From contig CM062812.1 in NCBI GenBank assembly GCA_031772625.1, positions 729,280,300-729,344,299 of the forward strand: 64,000 nt of DNA, given 5' to 3'. The notes beneath the pieces are model-generated. The model searched no databases. It was not told the DNA's origin and was given only the letters and a program-made list of their open reading frames with translations. Shown here one piece after another: positions 24,144 to 37,015 of this stretch (position 1 is its first letter; every line of letters begins with the position of its first letter). The DNA comes from Pinus tabuliformis (taxonomy: Eukaryota; Streptophyta; Pinopsida; Pinales; Pinaceae). The position numbers were made by a program, and so were the translations under genes.

Positions 24144-24847
24144 TTGTTATGTATCACAATAATATTTTTATTCGATGTTTAATAATTGATAAACTTATTT
24201 ACTTACAGCACCCTGTTTAATTTTATTTTGGATATATTTTTTTTCTCAGTAAATAATAAACTTAGTAAAAATAATGGCTATATAATAAATGTATCTAAGT
24301 ATTTGGATATTTTAAAATAATAGAGATATAACTTCAAATAAACAAAGATGAGTTTACTCTCTTTTAATTTGAAAAATAATTATTAATCAAAATTATATTT
24401 AAGGAAACTTTAAAGTCAATTTCAAAATGTCATTTTAAGAATAAACATTCATACCGTCCCAGCTTTAAAAAGCCGAGAATCCTCGAGAGCGGAGCACCGT
24501 CCTTAGCTTTAAAAGGGATGATTCTCAACGAGCGGTGCACCTTTGCAACTTCCAAACGTGTAAGTGGTGGCTGCAATGGGCTGGTGTTGTATATGGAGTT
24601 CACAATATTTTTTTTTTTTTTTTAGTTCGGTCTATTTTTTTTTTTTAAATTTGGTAAATTTTCTTTAAAAAATTTAATTATAAAAGTGGTTAATATTTTT
24701 TTTTATAGTAAAAATGGATTCAGTATCATCAAAGAAATTTTTTGGCAAATAAAATCTTGAAGCTAAATAGTTATAACACAAATTTCTCAAAATTCCTATT
24801 GGATTATGGTCCAAATCTTGTGAGAATTTCTCTTATTTTTCACTTAA
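24144..24847. repeat. Module Z, copy A-right
   Basis: Matches 48577-49726 in order: GATGTTTAATAATTGATAAA, AACTTTAAAGTCAA, CCTTAGCTTTAAAAGGG, CGAGCGGTGCACCTTTGCA, AAACGTGTAAGTGGT, and the ATGGATTCAG-ATCATCAAA patch. Non-coding. Long T runs at 24609-24623 and 24637-24646. Confidence 0.7.
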
Positions 24848-25030
24848 AATTGTGGGGAACCCTTTATCCCGATTGCATATTTTCTGAATCTGCTTGCGTG
24901 GCTGTTCTGGTCATGGACGTCGAATTGGAACTATTTACCGTCGCAAAAGTTGTGCATGCCAGAATTATATCTTGTACTTTTTTGTATCGTGTTGTGTGTT
25001 TTGTGTTTTTGCATAGACGTAGTCTTTAAG
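24848..25030 (+). repeat. Module G, copy A-right: distal part of a caulimovirid-type intergenic region
   Basis: Resembles the part of the virus intergenic region just upstream of its primer-binding site (58338-58505): CCCGATTGCATATTTT, GAATCTGCTTG, GGAACTATTTAC, then TTTTGTATCGT. The proximal promoter part with the TATA box is not here. No virus coding sequence follows. Confidence 0.5.
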
Positions 25031-25256
25031 GCGACTTTTTGAAAGCCTTTCCGGCGATTTTTTCCGGTGAAAATCCGGCAGTGATTTATTGGAATCCAAG
25101 TTTGATAGCTAATTTCTGCACAATGAAACCCTCCCAGGGGTTTTTCAGGGTGCTGAATCCGAATATGCAGTTAAAAAACCATTTTAACTGCAACAAATCA
25201 TGATTTCATCTCAATTTCTTCCGCCGGATTCCGTCACCGGAATCTCAAAAAGTCGC
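25031..25256. mobile_element. MITE-like inverted-repeat element
   Basis: A perfect 12-bp terminal inverted repeat, GCGACTTTTTGA at 25031-25042 and TCAAAAAGTCGC at 25245-25256, with further imperfect CCGG-containing symmetry inside. It is about 226 bp and non-coding. It sits where the virus-type intergenic region would be expected to continue to its PBS; a TGGTATCA sequence appears just beyond it at 25280-25287. The target-site duplication is unclear. Confidence 0.45.
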
Positions 25257-25830
25257 ATTATAGACAACTCCTTTTGCATATGGTATCATATAGTTGTACC
25301 GGCGTGGTTGAAGTCATTTCACTCTAAATTGTGTAATTCAGTCAAAGTAATTATGGCCATCAATATTTATGGAGTTATAATTTTATAGTTTATTTTTAAA
25401 ATTTTAGAAGTATAAAATTTAATAAGTGACAGATTATTTCATATCGTGCATTAATGAAGATAATTTTAAAAATGTTGACTCCTATACATATTAAGTTTTT
25501 GTTTCAATTATTTTCCTTTCAATTTTTTTTTATATACATGATGACATGTTTTTTTTAAATAGAAGACTTAAAATTTGGGGATAATAAAGTAGAAAAGGGG
25601 AAATCTAAGGACATCAAAGCTACAATGGTGAAATATTGAAAATTTGGGGGCCTATCCTCATCCCTGGTATACAAAAGCTCTTCAATTTAGAAATTAAGTA
25701 GGATTTTTCAAATCATAGACTCAAAGTATCATTGTTCTTATTATTAAAAAAATTGGGATAAAAATGATCCCACTAATTACAAGGCCATTATGATTAGTTT
25801 CGTCTTAGACAAGCTTTAAATGATTATTCT
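25257..25830. other. AT-rich spacer, no gene seen
   Basis: Contains TGGTATCATATAG near 25280, which could be a decayed primer-binding site of the neighbouring virus-type region. Nothing else was recognised. Confidence 0.4.
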
Positions 25831-26660
25831 AGAATAAAAAATAAGGGGTGATCGGATCTCTGCAGATTATACTGGAGTCTTTCCACAAAGTCCTCTAGAT
25901 TTTCATCCTCCTTCTGAACCATCTTGAATAGTTCCTCCCTTTTCTCTCTCATCCGGCAATAGTCTTCGTATTTGGCCAGAAACATCTCCTTCATCTGATC
26001 CCATGTTGTGATCAATGACCTCCCAAGCCATAAACCATCTCAATGCATTTCCTTTTAATGCTGTTGTAAATAACTTCAATTTTTGAGCATTAGTAACATA
26101 ATCATAACTTCTACATAATATATCAAACTTGAAAAGAAACTCATCAGGGTCTTCAGAGGATAAACCATGGAAGTTGGGTAAGGCTGAGAGTGGGATGTTC
26201 TTCATAGGAGTTTCTGCTCTGGGAAGTTCCCCAGTAGGGAATTCCAAGGTGGAGAGAGAATTCTCGCCTCTTCCTTCTCCTCCTCCACGTCCTCCACCAA
26301 AGATTCCTTCATTTTTTCCATCCATTGGTTGTTCCCTCGTTGCACTTACCCGGTCTTCAACGCTTTTTGTTGGACTCTCAATGTCCTGAATTGGTTCCTC
26401 AACTTCAATATCTTCTATTGGTTCTTCAATGTCCTCCACTGGTTCCTCAGTATGTTCTACTATCTCTTCAACCCTTTCAAGTCCCACTACTTCCTCCGTT
26501 TCGTAGTCCGTTTGGAGAGAGTGCTGAGTCTGTGGCCTCAGAGCTTAGCCTCTGAGAAGTCTCAGCTTTCGAAATAATCTCATCAATAAAAGTTTTTCTT
26601 CCTCCTATTCCTTTGCCCTTGCCACCTATGGGATTAGTTTTCTTGCGTCCTCTCATGCAT
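25830..26660 (-). pseudogene. Ty3/gypsy gag fragment
   Basis: The minus strand gives an acidic N-terminal region with repeated EEPIEDIE-type motifs (26.4-26.5 kb), a Gly-rich linker, then a capsid-type retrotransposon Gag core: LPNFHGLSSEDPDEFLFKFD (26.17 kb), ALKGNALRWFM, WDQMKEMFLAKY and EDENLEDFVERLQYNLQ. This is the plant Ty3/gypsy Gag pattern. Only gag and the flanking LTR are present. Broken. Confidence 0.85.
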
Positions 26661-26733
26661 CCTGCATATCTAAAAGAAAATCATGAGTACTTTTAAAATC
26701 TATGATTTCCTTCCCCAGCAACGACACCAAAAT

Positions 26734-27960
26734 GTTGGTCACTTTAATTGCTTATTAATTCAAACAACCAAGTGCTACATAAATTGTCAACCCAGGGAAG
26801 TCTGTTTATTTCGAAGGCAACTGTGTACTATATATACTCAATCTTAAAAGCAATGAAAGTTGTAGTAAAAACTGATCGCACTTTGATTAAGCAAACTGAA
26901 GCTCCACTCTAAGTTACAACAAAAACAATCTATTGCAGACAACTACCAAAGAAGGCTTAAATTCATTAAAAAAGTAATCTAATGAAAAAGAATCAATCTA
27001 CAAAGGAAAGCACTAGATATGCTGTAATAGAGAACATGACCCTATTCCCAGAATGGGAATCTTCAGCATCTGTTTCTGATCACCACACTGCCAACTCACT
27101 CTGTAAACTCAATTTCCAATGAAACACTCATGAATGAACTATGGATAGACTAAATAGTGCAACAATCAATTGGAAAGAAAACAGAGTTTCAGCAATAATG
27201 TGAAAACAATATTTAGAAAATAGTACTGTTAACAAGGCATGGATAAAAGACACACTTAACACACTGCAGTAATATAGTGGGTGAATCTTGTGATCAAGGT
27301 GGGCCCTGTCCTTTTCACAAGATTCCCCAGGAGACGAGAACTAGAAAGAAATTTTCAGAACAAGATTTTATTCATCTATCAATATGTCATGTTACAGAAA
27401 AAAGGATTCAAGTTCTATTCCTTCAACTAAACCTTTCCCCGCAGTCTTTTCATCCCCCTTCTAATGTAGATGTCTCCTCTTTTTAAAGAGGAGACATTTA
27501 TTACAATAGATTACATTGTAAGTCCTATTTTAACCCTTTATACAAAAATAGGGAAGTTAGTTTTCCCATCAACAAAATGCTGTTACAATAACAATGTCTT
27601 TGGAACATGATCGTTACATCCAATGTAGCAGCTCCTTCAGTGATCTTCTTATGTTGCTGTCAAATCTAGACGACAAATCACAACTGTTCAGTAACAATAT
27701 TTGCACATCATTCCTAATGTTTCAGCAACTGTAGAAGTAATCTTGCAATCTCTAGGCAGTTTCAGCAACGTAGACTGTACATCGTTCTTTAACCGTTCAA
27801 CAACTATCAATTCAATGATCAACAATGAAGATAGCGTAATTATATGTAAAATAATTAAACGTATAGTGATGAGAAGAAATATTGTGTACCTTTGGAATAA
27901 TTGGGTTAAAACAGTAACAAGGACTTTAAATATAAGTTGAAAAATGATGACATCATAACA
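26734..27960 (-). repeat. Probable 5' LTR of the gag fragment, with PBS
   Basis: On the minus strand a TTGGTGTCGTTGCTGGGG-like sequence (about 26713-26731) sits just after an ACA end. This is the PBS style of Athila/Tat-type gypsy elements (family consensus close to TGGCGCCGTTGCCGGGG). The LTR would start at 26734 and extend right. Its outer end is uncertain because no partner LTR lies in the window; 27960 is a guess. Confidence 0.5.
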
Positions 27961-29250
27961 AAATGTATGGTCAAAAAGAGACAATATGAGGTCCTAACAA
28001 GCCACAATAAAAATTAATGAAGACATGCTTAAGGTACTACAAAGGATCCTTCAATTTTGCAAATTAGTGCAAAGTGCATGATGAACTATCTGCTAAGCCA
28101 TGAGAGAATAAATGTGATGTGAAACCATCAATTTGTACTTAGAGCTATGGGATGAAACATGTAGTGCTACTCCATTTTTCAATCGTATTCCAATATCAAG
28201 GTCTGAAGCTATGTTAGCTCACTTGTCTACCCAATAACTGAGGTGTCTTTTGTCATGGAAATAGGAGGATCGTGAATGGAAATTGGGATCCTTTTTAAAC
28301 CTATTGATAATGTTTTTCAAGTTATTGTCCTTGAGCATCACAAAATGTTCATGGGTTTGATGACATTCATGGAATCTCCAAAAATTTTAAGCAAGTTTAC
28401 TGTTTTCTCATTTGTGAACAATATCCCTTACATGGAAAATTAGATTTTTCCTAGTTATATTAACTTTTCACAATCCCTACACAAATGTGGAACTATTTTT
28501 CTCCCAGGATCAAGAATTACTCTCCTCACTCTTTCACACTTACATCTTTAAATTAATGTTAAAATGCATAAAGTTAATATTTTGAAAGTAGGCTTACACA
28601 TTTCATTAATTTATGGTAATGACATTTGTAAAATTTATAGGTAATTAAAATATATATAGTTAAAAAATTTTAAAAATGTGTTACTTTTATTTTTTTTATT
28701 TTTTTTGGTAATGAAAATTGTAAAATTTATAGCCCTTTAAAATATAGGAAATCAAATACTGGGTGTTAGGGATGCATGGAAAGATAGTAGATAACTGGAA
28801 GGGGAATTAGGTGCATGCACATGGGAAAAGAGAGGATATAGTAAGAGCATACGAGCCATTTTAGTTTCATCCCAACACTTGATATCTCTCCCTCACTTGA
28901 TTCCCAGGATATTAAGTGAAGACTCACACATTAAATTAGGAAATTATGGAAGTAATAAGGTTTAAATTTTGGTTTATTATATATTAAGATTGTAGAATTG
29001 AGCTTAGAAGTTATAATGCCAACGTGGTAAATATCGACTATTTAAAGGGATGCCAGTAGTTACAACCAACTTTGAAGGTATGATGAAGAAGGGAGGGGTT
29101 GTAATTGCTCTTGATAATATAATATTTCATCTAAATTTTAAATTTATAAGTGGAAAAATTGAAGGAATTAGTTTGCAAGGCCCATTTTAAGGCTGAGTCC
29201 TAGTTTTTTTGTTTAGGATTAAAAAAATCCAAGGATAATTTGAGGAGAAT
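27961..29250. other. AT-rich spacer, no gene seen
   Basis: Read on both strands without finding a recognisable domain or a convincing repeat. Confidence 0.4.
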
Positions 29251-29254
29251 AAGT

Positions 29255-29924
29255 GGGAGAGTATATGCATGGAATTTACCATTGGGATACCACTCATAGA
29301 GGGAAAGGAATGCATATATTTAGTGGTGGATTGGCTCACGAATTTCACACATTTCTTCTTGAAAATGACATTTTACTCAATCAATAAAGTGTAACAATTT
29401 CAAATTTACATAAACACCACTCAAGATCAAGTATGTCAAAGGGAAGAACAATGTAGTAACAAATTCCCTCTTGAGGATGTCATCCACTTTCTCACTCATT
29501 GAGATAATTGATGATTGGAAGTCATTGCTACTTATAGAATATTCCAAAAATTATTTTGCATGTGATATTATGGAGGGGTGAATATAGGATGAAAGGTACT
29601 GGGTCATGGATGACATCATCTACTATAAGGACCAAGTCTATATTATTCCAGAATCACAACTGATGGATAAAATTATGTGGGAAAATCATAGCTCGCCTTT
29701 GGTAGGATGTTCCAGGTAGCTCAAGACTGACAAGAAAATCAAGGAGAGGTTCACTTGGAAGGGCCTCAATATGGATTTATTGAGGTTTGGGAAGGAATGC
29801 AACATTTCCTAGCATAAGAAATATGAACATACTCATCTGACAAGGTTGCTAGATACGGTCCCTATCCCGCATAAGTAAGATAGTATCTCCATGGACATTA
29901 TCGTTGGGGTTCCTTTGTAATAGG

Positions 29925-30000
<76 letters not shown>

Positions 30001-30200
30001 GTGGATCATCTCATGAAGTTCGCAAAATTATTTTTCATACCATATAAATATTTAGCATGAGTGAAACTTATCCCATTGGCTCATGGTTTTAAGTGTAAGT
30101 GCACATCCCCAATATGTTCTCTTGTCCCTATGGTAGTGATTGTCGTAGTTGCAAAATAGTTAAGGTTCCTTTTTAAATATGGCCACAAAATTATAGTAGT
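29255..30200 (+). pseudogene. Ty3/gypsy pol relic (RNase H end and integrase), rearranged
   Basis: Plus-strand wording typical of plant chromovirus-like pol. An integrase-core start EGKECIYLVVDWLTNFTHFF lies at about 29300-29360. Next is an RNase H end with IKYVKGKNNVVTNSLLRMSS (29.42-29.48 kb), then the zinc-binding region with DDIIYYKDQVYIIPESQLMD, WKGLNMDLLRFGKECN and YEHTHLTRLL (29.6-29.86 kb). Core-like VDHLMKFAKLFFIPYKY follows the TA microsatellite at 30.0 kb. The core start occurs both before and after the RNase H end, so pieces of more than one copy seem to be joined. Heavily broken. Confidence 0.75.
29928..29998. repeat. (TA)n microsatellite inside the gypsy integrase relic
   Basis: About 35 uninterrupted TA units between two pieces of integrase wording. 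Smaller TA runs lie at 30562-30585 and 37577-37593. Confidence 0.95.
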
Positions 30201-31551
30201 GACAAAAATGTTTCATACATATCGAAAGTTATTGATATGGATTGAAATAATAAGGCCATTGAAATTTCTTGGCCTCCAGCAAACGTCCTAAAATCTTGAT
30301 GACAGGGTCTTCAAATTTGTAGTTAGAGTTACTCCCTTAATGCTTGACCAAAATTGATATGATTATGGTTAGGAAACTTGATAACTCAAGAATTTTTTTT
30401 AACATTGTGAACATTCCAAAATTTATTATATGCATACCAAACTCTTAGCTCAATATATAAACTAGTCCAATAGCCTACTATTGGTAAGTTTTGAATCCAT
30501 CAAGTCCCTCAACCCTAAAATACACTTACAATTTTGTACCTTCTATATTTTTCTTGAAAAAGTATATATATATATATATATATATCCCCAATTACATGAG
30601 TATTAAGGGTGTCCTCTAATAACATGGTCGAAAGCTTAGTAGGTCAACATGAAGGAAACATAACTTTTGCACATAAATCCTAACTGTCATGATTCTCACA
30701 CCATTTGAAAGGTATCTAAGTGTAAATTTGGGTTCCAGGGTCCCTTGAAAAAGTGGAAATGTTTTGGCAATGAAAAATTCCATTTCATGCCTCAGAAGAT
30801 ATCTAAAAAAATTTAAACCCAAATTCTCCAAATAACCCTCCCCCCCGGTCGCCCCCCGTTAAAATAACCCTACAAGCTAATTCCTCTAATTTTTTTTACT
30901 TTGAAAGCACCGACATATTTGCAAAGTAGTATAATGATACAATCTATATCATTAACACCTTATGGGTATATTTTAAATAGAGATACCTAATTTCAATGAA
31001 AGATTTGTGAACCTAAGAGAAATTATATCATTGGTAGTTGAAATGCTTAAACTATAGACATGATTATTCACAATATAATCAAGATATGAAATGAAGATAA
31101 CAACAACATGAATCAAATATGTGTTTGAATATTTCCAATGGATCTCCACCTCAAATTAAAATAGGGTAGGTAGATGGTTATGGTTCCCATCAAAATCTAC
31201 CAAATGATTTTTATTTACAAATATCTTCAAGGGTCATCTTAGAAATAAGAAAATGATCCAATTTTTTCAAAACACCAAACTTGACACTTTTGGAATTTCA
31301 CCAAGTTGAAATCATCTTAAGATTCAAAATCCATCAATATCAAGTCCTCAGATACATAAGTGAATTTTTTTTGTAGTAAATCTAACCTAGCAACCTCACC
31401 AATATGTTTAAATTCAAAGTAAGATTTAATTCAAGTCCTATGATCAAACTATCCCAACTGGAGATTCATTAATATTTTAAATTATTCTAGAACTGAAACC
31501 CATTTTTATATGGAACCTAAAAGTTCAAAATTTTTAATAACTCAAACCCCG
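30201..31551. other. Intergenic, no gene recognised
   Basis: AT-rich except for a short C-rich run at 30839-30857. A minus-strand frame at 30616-30831 has no family I know. Nothing else supported. Confidence 0.4.
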
Positions 31552-31730
31552 AGAAATAGCTTAATTGGTTGAGTTCCTATCGCTAAAGAAACTCACAAAT
31601 GAGAGATCACGTGGTTAATTATCCCTGTTTCCCTTGGTGTTAGGCTCTACTAATAAGCAGGGAAGATGTGATCCCTTCAGGTGGATCTGCCTAGATATTT
31701 CCTTAAAAGAAATAAAAAATAAAATAATAG
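31550..31730 (+). mobile_element. tRNA-derived SINE
   Basis: A-box-like TAGCTTAATTGG at 31557-31568, B-box-like GGTTAATTATCC at 31613-31624, a tRNA-unrelated body with GGCTCTACTAATAAGCAGGG (near 31641-31660), and an A-rich tail at 31704-31729. It interrupts the endonuclease region of a minus-strand LINE. Box spacing and tail fit plant tRNA-derived SINEs. Confidence 0.55.
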
Positions 31731-33610
31731 CACATCTACATCCTTGGCCCTTCCGTCTCCCATTATTAATAGAAATGAGACAAATAAAACTGTGCATCCA
31801 TACCACAAATTTTTTCTCCTTCAAGATAAAGTAAAGAAACTCAATTGCTTTATTCTCCTCATACATTGTCTCTTGGAAAATAATCACATCCAACCTCTAC
31901 ATAGAAAGAAACATTATGAGGGATAAATTTAGTAGGAAAACCGCATAACCTACTAATATTAAAGACAAAGATATCATGATGTAGCAATCTTCCTAGGGTT
32001 ATATATTCTAGGTATCCCTTATATGGTCAATTATTTTCCTATCTTTAACTCCTTTGAGGCCTTCAATTTTGTTTTCAAGATATATGATTTTCTCCCCATT
32101 AGATCCATTAGATCCAATTTATAGTGCATCAATCCTAAAGCACCCTTAATCCTTCCTCCATTTTCTAAGATATATTTCATATGAGAAATAGGAGATGTGA
32201 GATAAAAAAAATTCATTATATGAGTATCCACCGCTTGCTCAACATTATTGAGTGGCCTCCCTTAATGCAACTCAAGAGATGCATTTGAAGGAACATTAAA
32301 ATATCGATAATTCTCCAACTTCCATTAATGAAATACCCCTAGGTATAAAAAATATTTTAAGCTTCCCCTCCCAAATCTCTTCTTTATTTGATAGGGACTC
32401 TTAATTTAAAAAAAAAAAAAATCTGAATCAAAAGAAAGGGAGTGCTTACCTTTATATGCACCAATTAAACTTGACTCCTATTGGGACTCCCCCTTTTCAG
32501 TTGAGAAGGCTTGTCTCTAATTAGGGAGAGCTAAGTTGATGTCAAACCCCTGAATGGGTAACATTCTTCCTTTTTATTCTTCTTGATCCAATGGAGTCTA
32601 ATCATTAAGGAAATCTTAGTTTCTAATCCACCACTTGTTCGTAGGATACCATTAAGATATTCAGATGCTACACTATCTCCACAAAAGGGTGTTCTCAATG
32701 ACACATTAATTAATGAAACAACTATAGTAGTATAATGATTAAATTAGTAATTATCCCCCTTAAAAAATTCAATTTATGTTGACAACCTATTTGTAATATC
32801 AACTTTGATCAGCACATTCTGCATTCACTTGTGAAAAGAGTCCTAAAGATTTTCCTCAACCATAGCAAAACACTAAATGCGACCTCCAATTAGTTTTAAA
32901 ATTACTTCATTCCATAATTATACTATTATCCCAAGGAGAAGTATCATAACATGTTGGATACTTATTATTTCATGATGGGGGTCAAACCCTAGCTTCCAAC
33001 TATGTAGTATAAAAGTGGAAGGCCCCTACAACTAGTCGTTTTTAAAGGTTGTAGTAATATCCTTTGCTCTATTGAATTTGAAGGATATGCATCTCGTGAC
33101 CATAAACTTATATTAGGATGAATAGCCAATAATATTTCACCATCTTTCTTCAAACCGAAGTATCACAAAATCTTCTTTTACCAGTTTTCCAATAATCTTA
33201 TTGATCAAGGGTTGTTTCATTAAGACTTTGACCCTATCCATACTACATCAAGTTTAAGCACTAGTTTCACCTTGTCCTTTCTATATTTGATACCTATTGT
33301 TCCCTTTCTAAGTGTTACTAGATATTGTATTTACTTTTTCGCTAAGATGCATACTCTAGGATTTGACTTTAGGTCCATCCTCAATAACGCCTCCTCACTC
33401 CATACACAACCTCCCTAGTGTTAAGGACTTTAAACTTCACAATATTATATATACTCAAAATTATAGATATCAAAGGCTCCAAAACATGTAGTACATTAAT
33501 CCCTATTTCATTGCCTTTGTGTTTAGAGTGAGATGACCTTACATCATGATCTCTATCACTTATCAATGGAATTCCTAGCTTGACCATTGGTTTGCTATAT
33601 GTCACTATAT
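31730..33610 (-). mobile_element. L1-type LINE, 5' part (ORF1 and endonuclease start)
   Basis: Read minus strand. ORF1 carries a DUF4283-like region at about 33230-32800: NNPLINKIIGKL, then GPSTFILHSWKLGFDPHHEI, then LWNEVILKLIGGRI, as in plant LINE ORF1 RNA-binding proteins. Downstream, 31990-31730 gives an endonuclease-like start with RLDVIIFQETMYEENKAIEF, matching the IFLQET active-site block of L1 endonucleases. The coding frame changes several times and has stops, so it is dead. The endonuclease ends at the SINE; no RT follows to the left. Separate from the LINE at 34.6-36.6 kb, which is a 3' end. Confidence 0.55.
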
Positions 33611-34619
33611 GTCTATGAATTCAAGGTATCACTTAATATACTAGGTCCTCCTTAAAATCTTGTGCATATCTCTAGATTTGGACCGACTAATTATGCATCT
33701 AAAACTTGAATAACAGATTCCATGAGTCATGCTTCCCATCGAATATCCTCTATAGATTGTGAGCCATGGCTTTGATGATAGAGCAGTAAAAACTATAGAG
33801 TTTAAATACCTAGAAAATAAATTATACAAAAACCATAGGATGACCCATTACTTTCATTAGAAGCCTCCAATTATATCCCTCGAGTCTTTCATTCTTAAAA
33901 TGGTGACCATAATCTAATATAATATACTCATCTAAGATAATATAATAGATGATATAACGATATATTTATTAACATATTAAAGGTCATAACATAATATTTA
34001 TTATTAACACAATATATAATATATCATTTAATACATTAATAATTCTTTTGTTATATCTTTACTAAAGTCTCATAACTTTAGTTTTAATGATAATTTTAGC
34101 ATTGCCATTTTATTATTAATAAGACAACTATTTTTTGTATTTTACACTTTCATGGTTTACCTAGCAAATGTCAGCATATTCCATCCCAACGATACATTTA
34201 TTATCAAATCCATTATTTTATTCTTTAAATCTCTTAATGATGAACCTTGGTATGGATTTGAAATGCCAAGACTATGGCTACCAATATGGATAATTTAGAA
34301 GTCTTACCTTGTAAAACAACTCACCACAAGAATAAGAAAAGACTACCTTGAAAAAAATTATGATTTTAGAGTATCACTTCTTAAACAAAAATAAAAACAT
34401 CTAATAAATATGATATTTCATATAAAAAAATAGGAATTATAAAAAAAAACTCCTCAAATAGGAATTTATATTATTCTCAACCTTTAAAAATAAATAATAT
34501 ACATTTTAGCTAATGATTTTTCATATATTCTTCCGTATATCAATTTTCATTTTTCAATCCTAAATTTATTCAGTGAACTCAATTTTCTTTGTCATTTCTA
34601 AATATTTTGACAAGATCCT
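33611..34619. other. AT-rich spacer between two LINE fragments
   Basis: No domain recognised. Part of it may be the 5' untranslated region of the LINE to the left. Confidence 0.4.
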
Positions 34620-36640
34620 TGTATTTTTTTTTTTATAAACAAAACTGATAGGTAGATTTATATTAATAAAAGCTTGGATTTTGGTTAGTACCCTTACATC
34701 AAAACCATTACATATTGAGCCATAAACAAAATGGATATCTTCAAAGGAGTCAATAGATTGTTTAATGTATCCATGACTAACAATGCTCTTGAAAAAGAAA
34801 AGATGTTGTCCATAAATCCTACAAAAAGAGTCCAATAGAAAACAAAATTTGCAAGCTAGAATAACTAAAGTTTACATAGAAAGAGGAAAATGATATTAAA
34901 AAAATTGATTTCACGATCAGGAGGAACAATCTCCATGGGTCGCATTCAATTTCTTCCATGCCTCATGCACGACGAGTCCTTCTGCGCCGAAAATAAACCC
35001 TAGCAGTGCTACATTCCTCAACATCTTTTTTATCATGAGCATTTGAAATTTCAAAAACCACCACCTGCCTGTTAAGGTGTCTAACCTCCTCTCTGAGTTT
35101 GTCCAATGAGGGCTCCATATCTGCATGGTGTTCCAATAAATTTCTTCCACAAAGGATTGGAACAAACATCAATGTGCCTCAATTAAATTATCTTTCTTCT
35201 TGATTGTGGAGACCAAGGCCTGTGTAGAATCCAAAATATTTTCCATAAGATTTGTGGCATTGATAACCTCTTGAAGTTACTCTTATTTACCTAATCCCAC
35301 CATGAATCCTTGTAATATAATCGTTGAAGTTTATTTATGGAACTAGAGGGGAATAATTTTGCATTAATTTATAGGTTCTCTTGAGTCAAATAGGCCCGTG
35401 TTTTTACTAATTCATAAACATTTGAATTCGAATTTCTATAAATATGATAGAATTTTACTTGCTCCAATTTTGTCCATGATGCCTAGATCCCGTGTATAAA
35501 TGGGGGAGATAGGAAATTGATGGCCTTCTTCACTTTAGAGAATTGTCAGATTACTAATAAGGAGTCCCCAAATATAGTGACGTACGTAATTCCATGATCA
35601 AAGGTAAGCTCCAATGCTTTGCAAAGGTCAAGTAACTCAACATGATTTTTTTTTGCTTTTCAGATTCCTTGCGCATATTGCAATACCATTTGTTCCTTAG
35701 TGCCAAACAAGACCAATCCCACTCCTTCATCCCAATGTTTTCCTCTAGAATATCCATTGAAGAAAAAATGGAAGTTGGAATCATCCTGCCTCGATATCTT
35801 AAAGTCCCCTCAATTTAGATGAATGCAGAGCATCCTGTTGAAGTCATAATGAAATAGTTGCTTTGCGGGACGCTGATAGACAATATTTTTTTAATCCTCT
35901 CTTGTTCCTTTCTGTTTAGAATATTGACCCCATTGGGTTTAAAGCCTCCAGTGGAGATGGCCTCAGAAATCATTTAATTGGATTTGCTCACCACTCAGAA
36001 GGGAGTGGAGGATTCATTTCTAAAAATGATTTTATTTCGGGTAATACAAATTGACCAACAAAGAAAATTTAGTAAATCCATCGAGCATCTTATCTACACC
36101 TAGGAGGATTTGCTGAACTAGGGATATCTCCCCCCCAGTCAACCATCAAGTCTTCCCAAGAACATGGGATGGATAGAATGTTTATGATGACACTAAGGGA
36201 AAATTAACAAGTCCCCATTATAAAGGGGTAATACCAAAATAGCTTCCGAATAGTTTGTTCATCATTGTAACATAGAACACACCTTGATGGGCTTACAATA
36301 TTCCTCTTTTTGAGGTTTTCAGATGTAAGAATATTTTCGTGAACTAAGGACCAAGAAAAAGTGTTGATGTTTGGAATTCCATCAGGACTCCAAATTTTTT
36401 CCCACACCTTCTTAGCAAGGGCATGAGGAAGATTCTTTGCTAGGAGGGAATAGTTTGACTTAACTATTTAGTACATTTGTAAACTAACATTCCAAGTGAG
36501 ATGATCCTTCATCTTAAATGAAATAGGGTTCATTCCTTTTAGAGAATGAATTAACATCTTTCATTTTGTTTCAATATGAGGTGATAGATCAGGTCTAACA
36601 CATCGTGATTAACGACCTCGATTATCCCAATTTGAAATAT
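34620..36640 (-). mobile_element. L1-type LINE, 3' part (RT zinc-binding domain, RNase H, tail)
   Basis: Minus strand. 36407-36204 encodes an RT zinc-binding domain (IWSPDGIPNINTFSW, then CVLCYNDEQTIRKLFWYYPF). 35840-35550 encodes an RNase H-like domain in several frames. The 3' end carries ATCTACCTATCAGTTTTG, a sequence typical of plant LINE tails, followed by an A run (seen as T at 34624-34634). 5' truncated, with frame changes and stops, so dead. The 34917-35172 stretch between RNase H and tail, including a heptad-like LREEVRHLNRQVVVFEI, is not assigned. Confidence 0.75.
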
Positions 36641-37015
36641 TGTTTAACTTTAGAAAGTTATAGGCCTACATCATGGGCTAATGCCATGGCTTAGTAATCC
36701 TACATCTTCAAAAACCATAACCCATATTTATTTGACATTTTTAATTAATCGATTAAATTGATATGAAAAGAAAAACTTCTTTTGAGATAAATATCAACTT
36801 TTGATATGTGATTACTACTAAGAGTATTTTAAAATATTCAATAAAGATTAAATCTCTATCATCCACTTCAAAATTATGAATGATTAGCTTAAAACTATAA
36901 AAGATTATTTAAAAAAAATACACCTATCAACATCAATATTCTTAAACATAAATTATATATAAAATATTTTCCATAATTAATTAAATATCAATATTTCCTA
37001 TTCTAATCCGTTCAC
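36641..37015. other. AT-rich spacer left of block B
   Basis: No gene seen. The shared unit begins at 37016. Confidence 0.45.
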
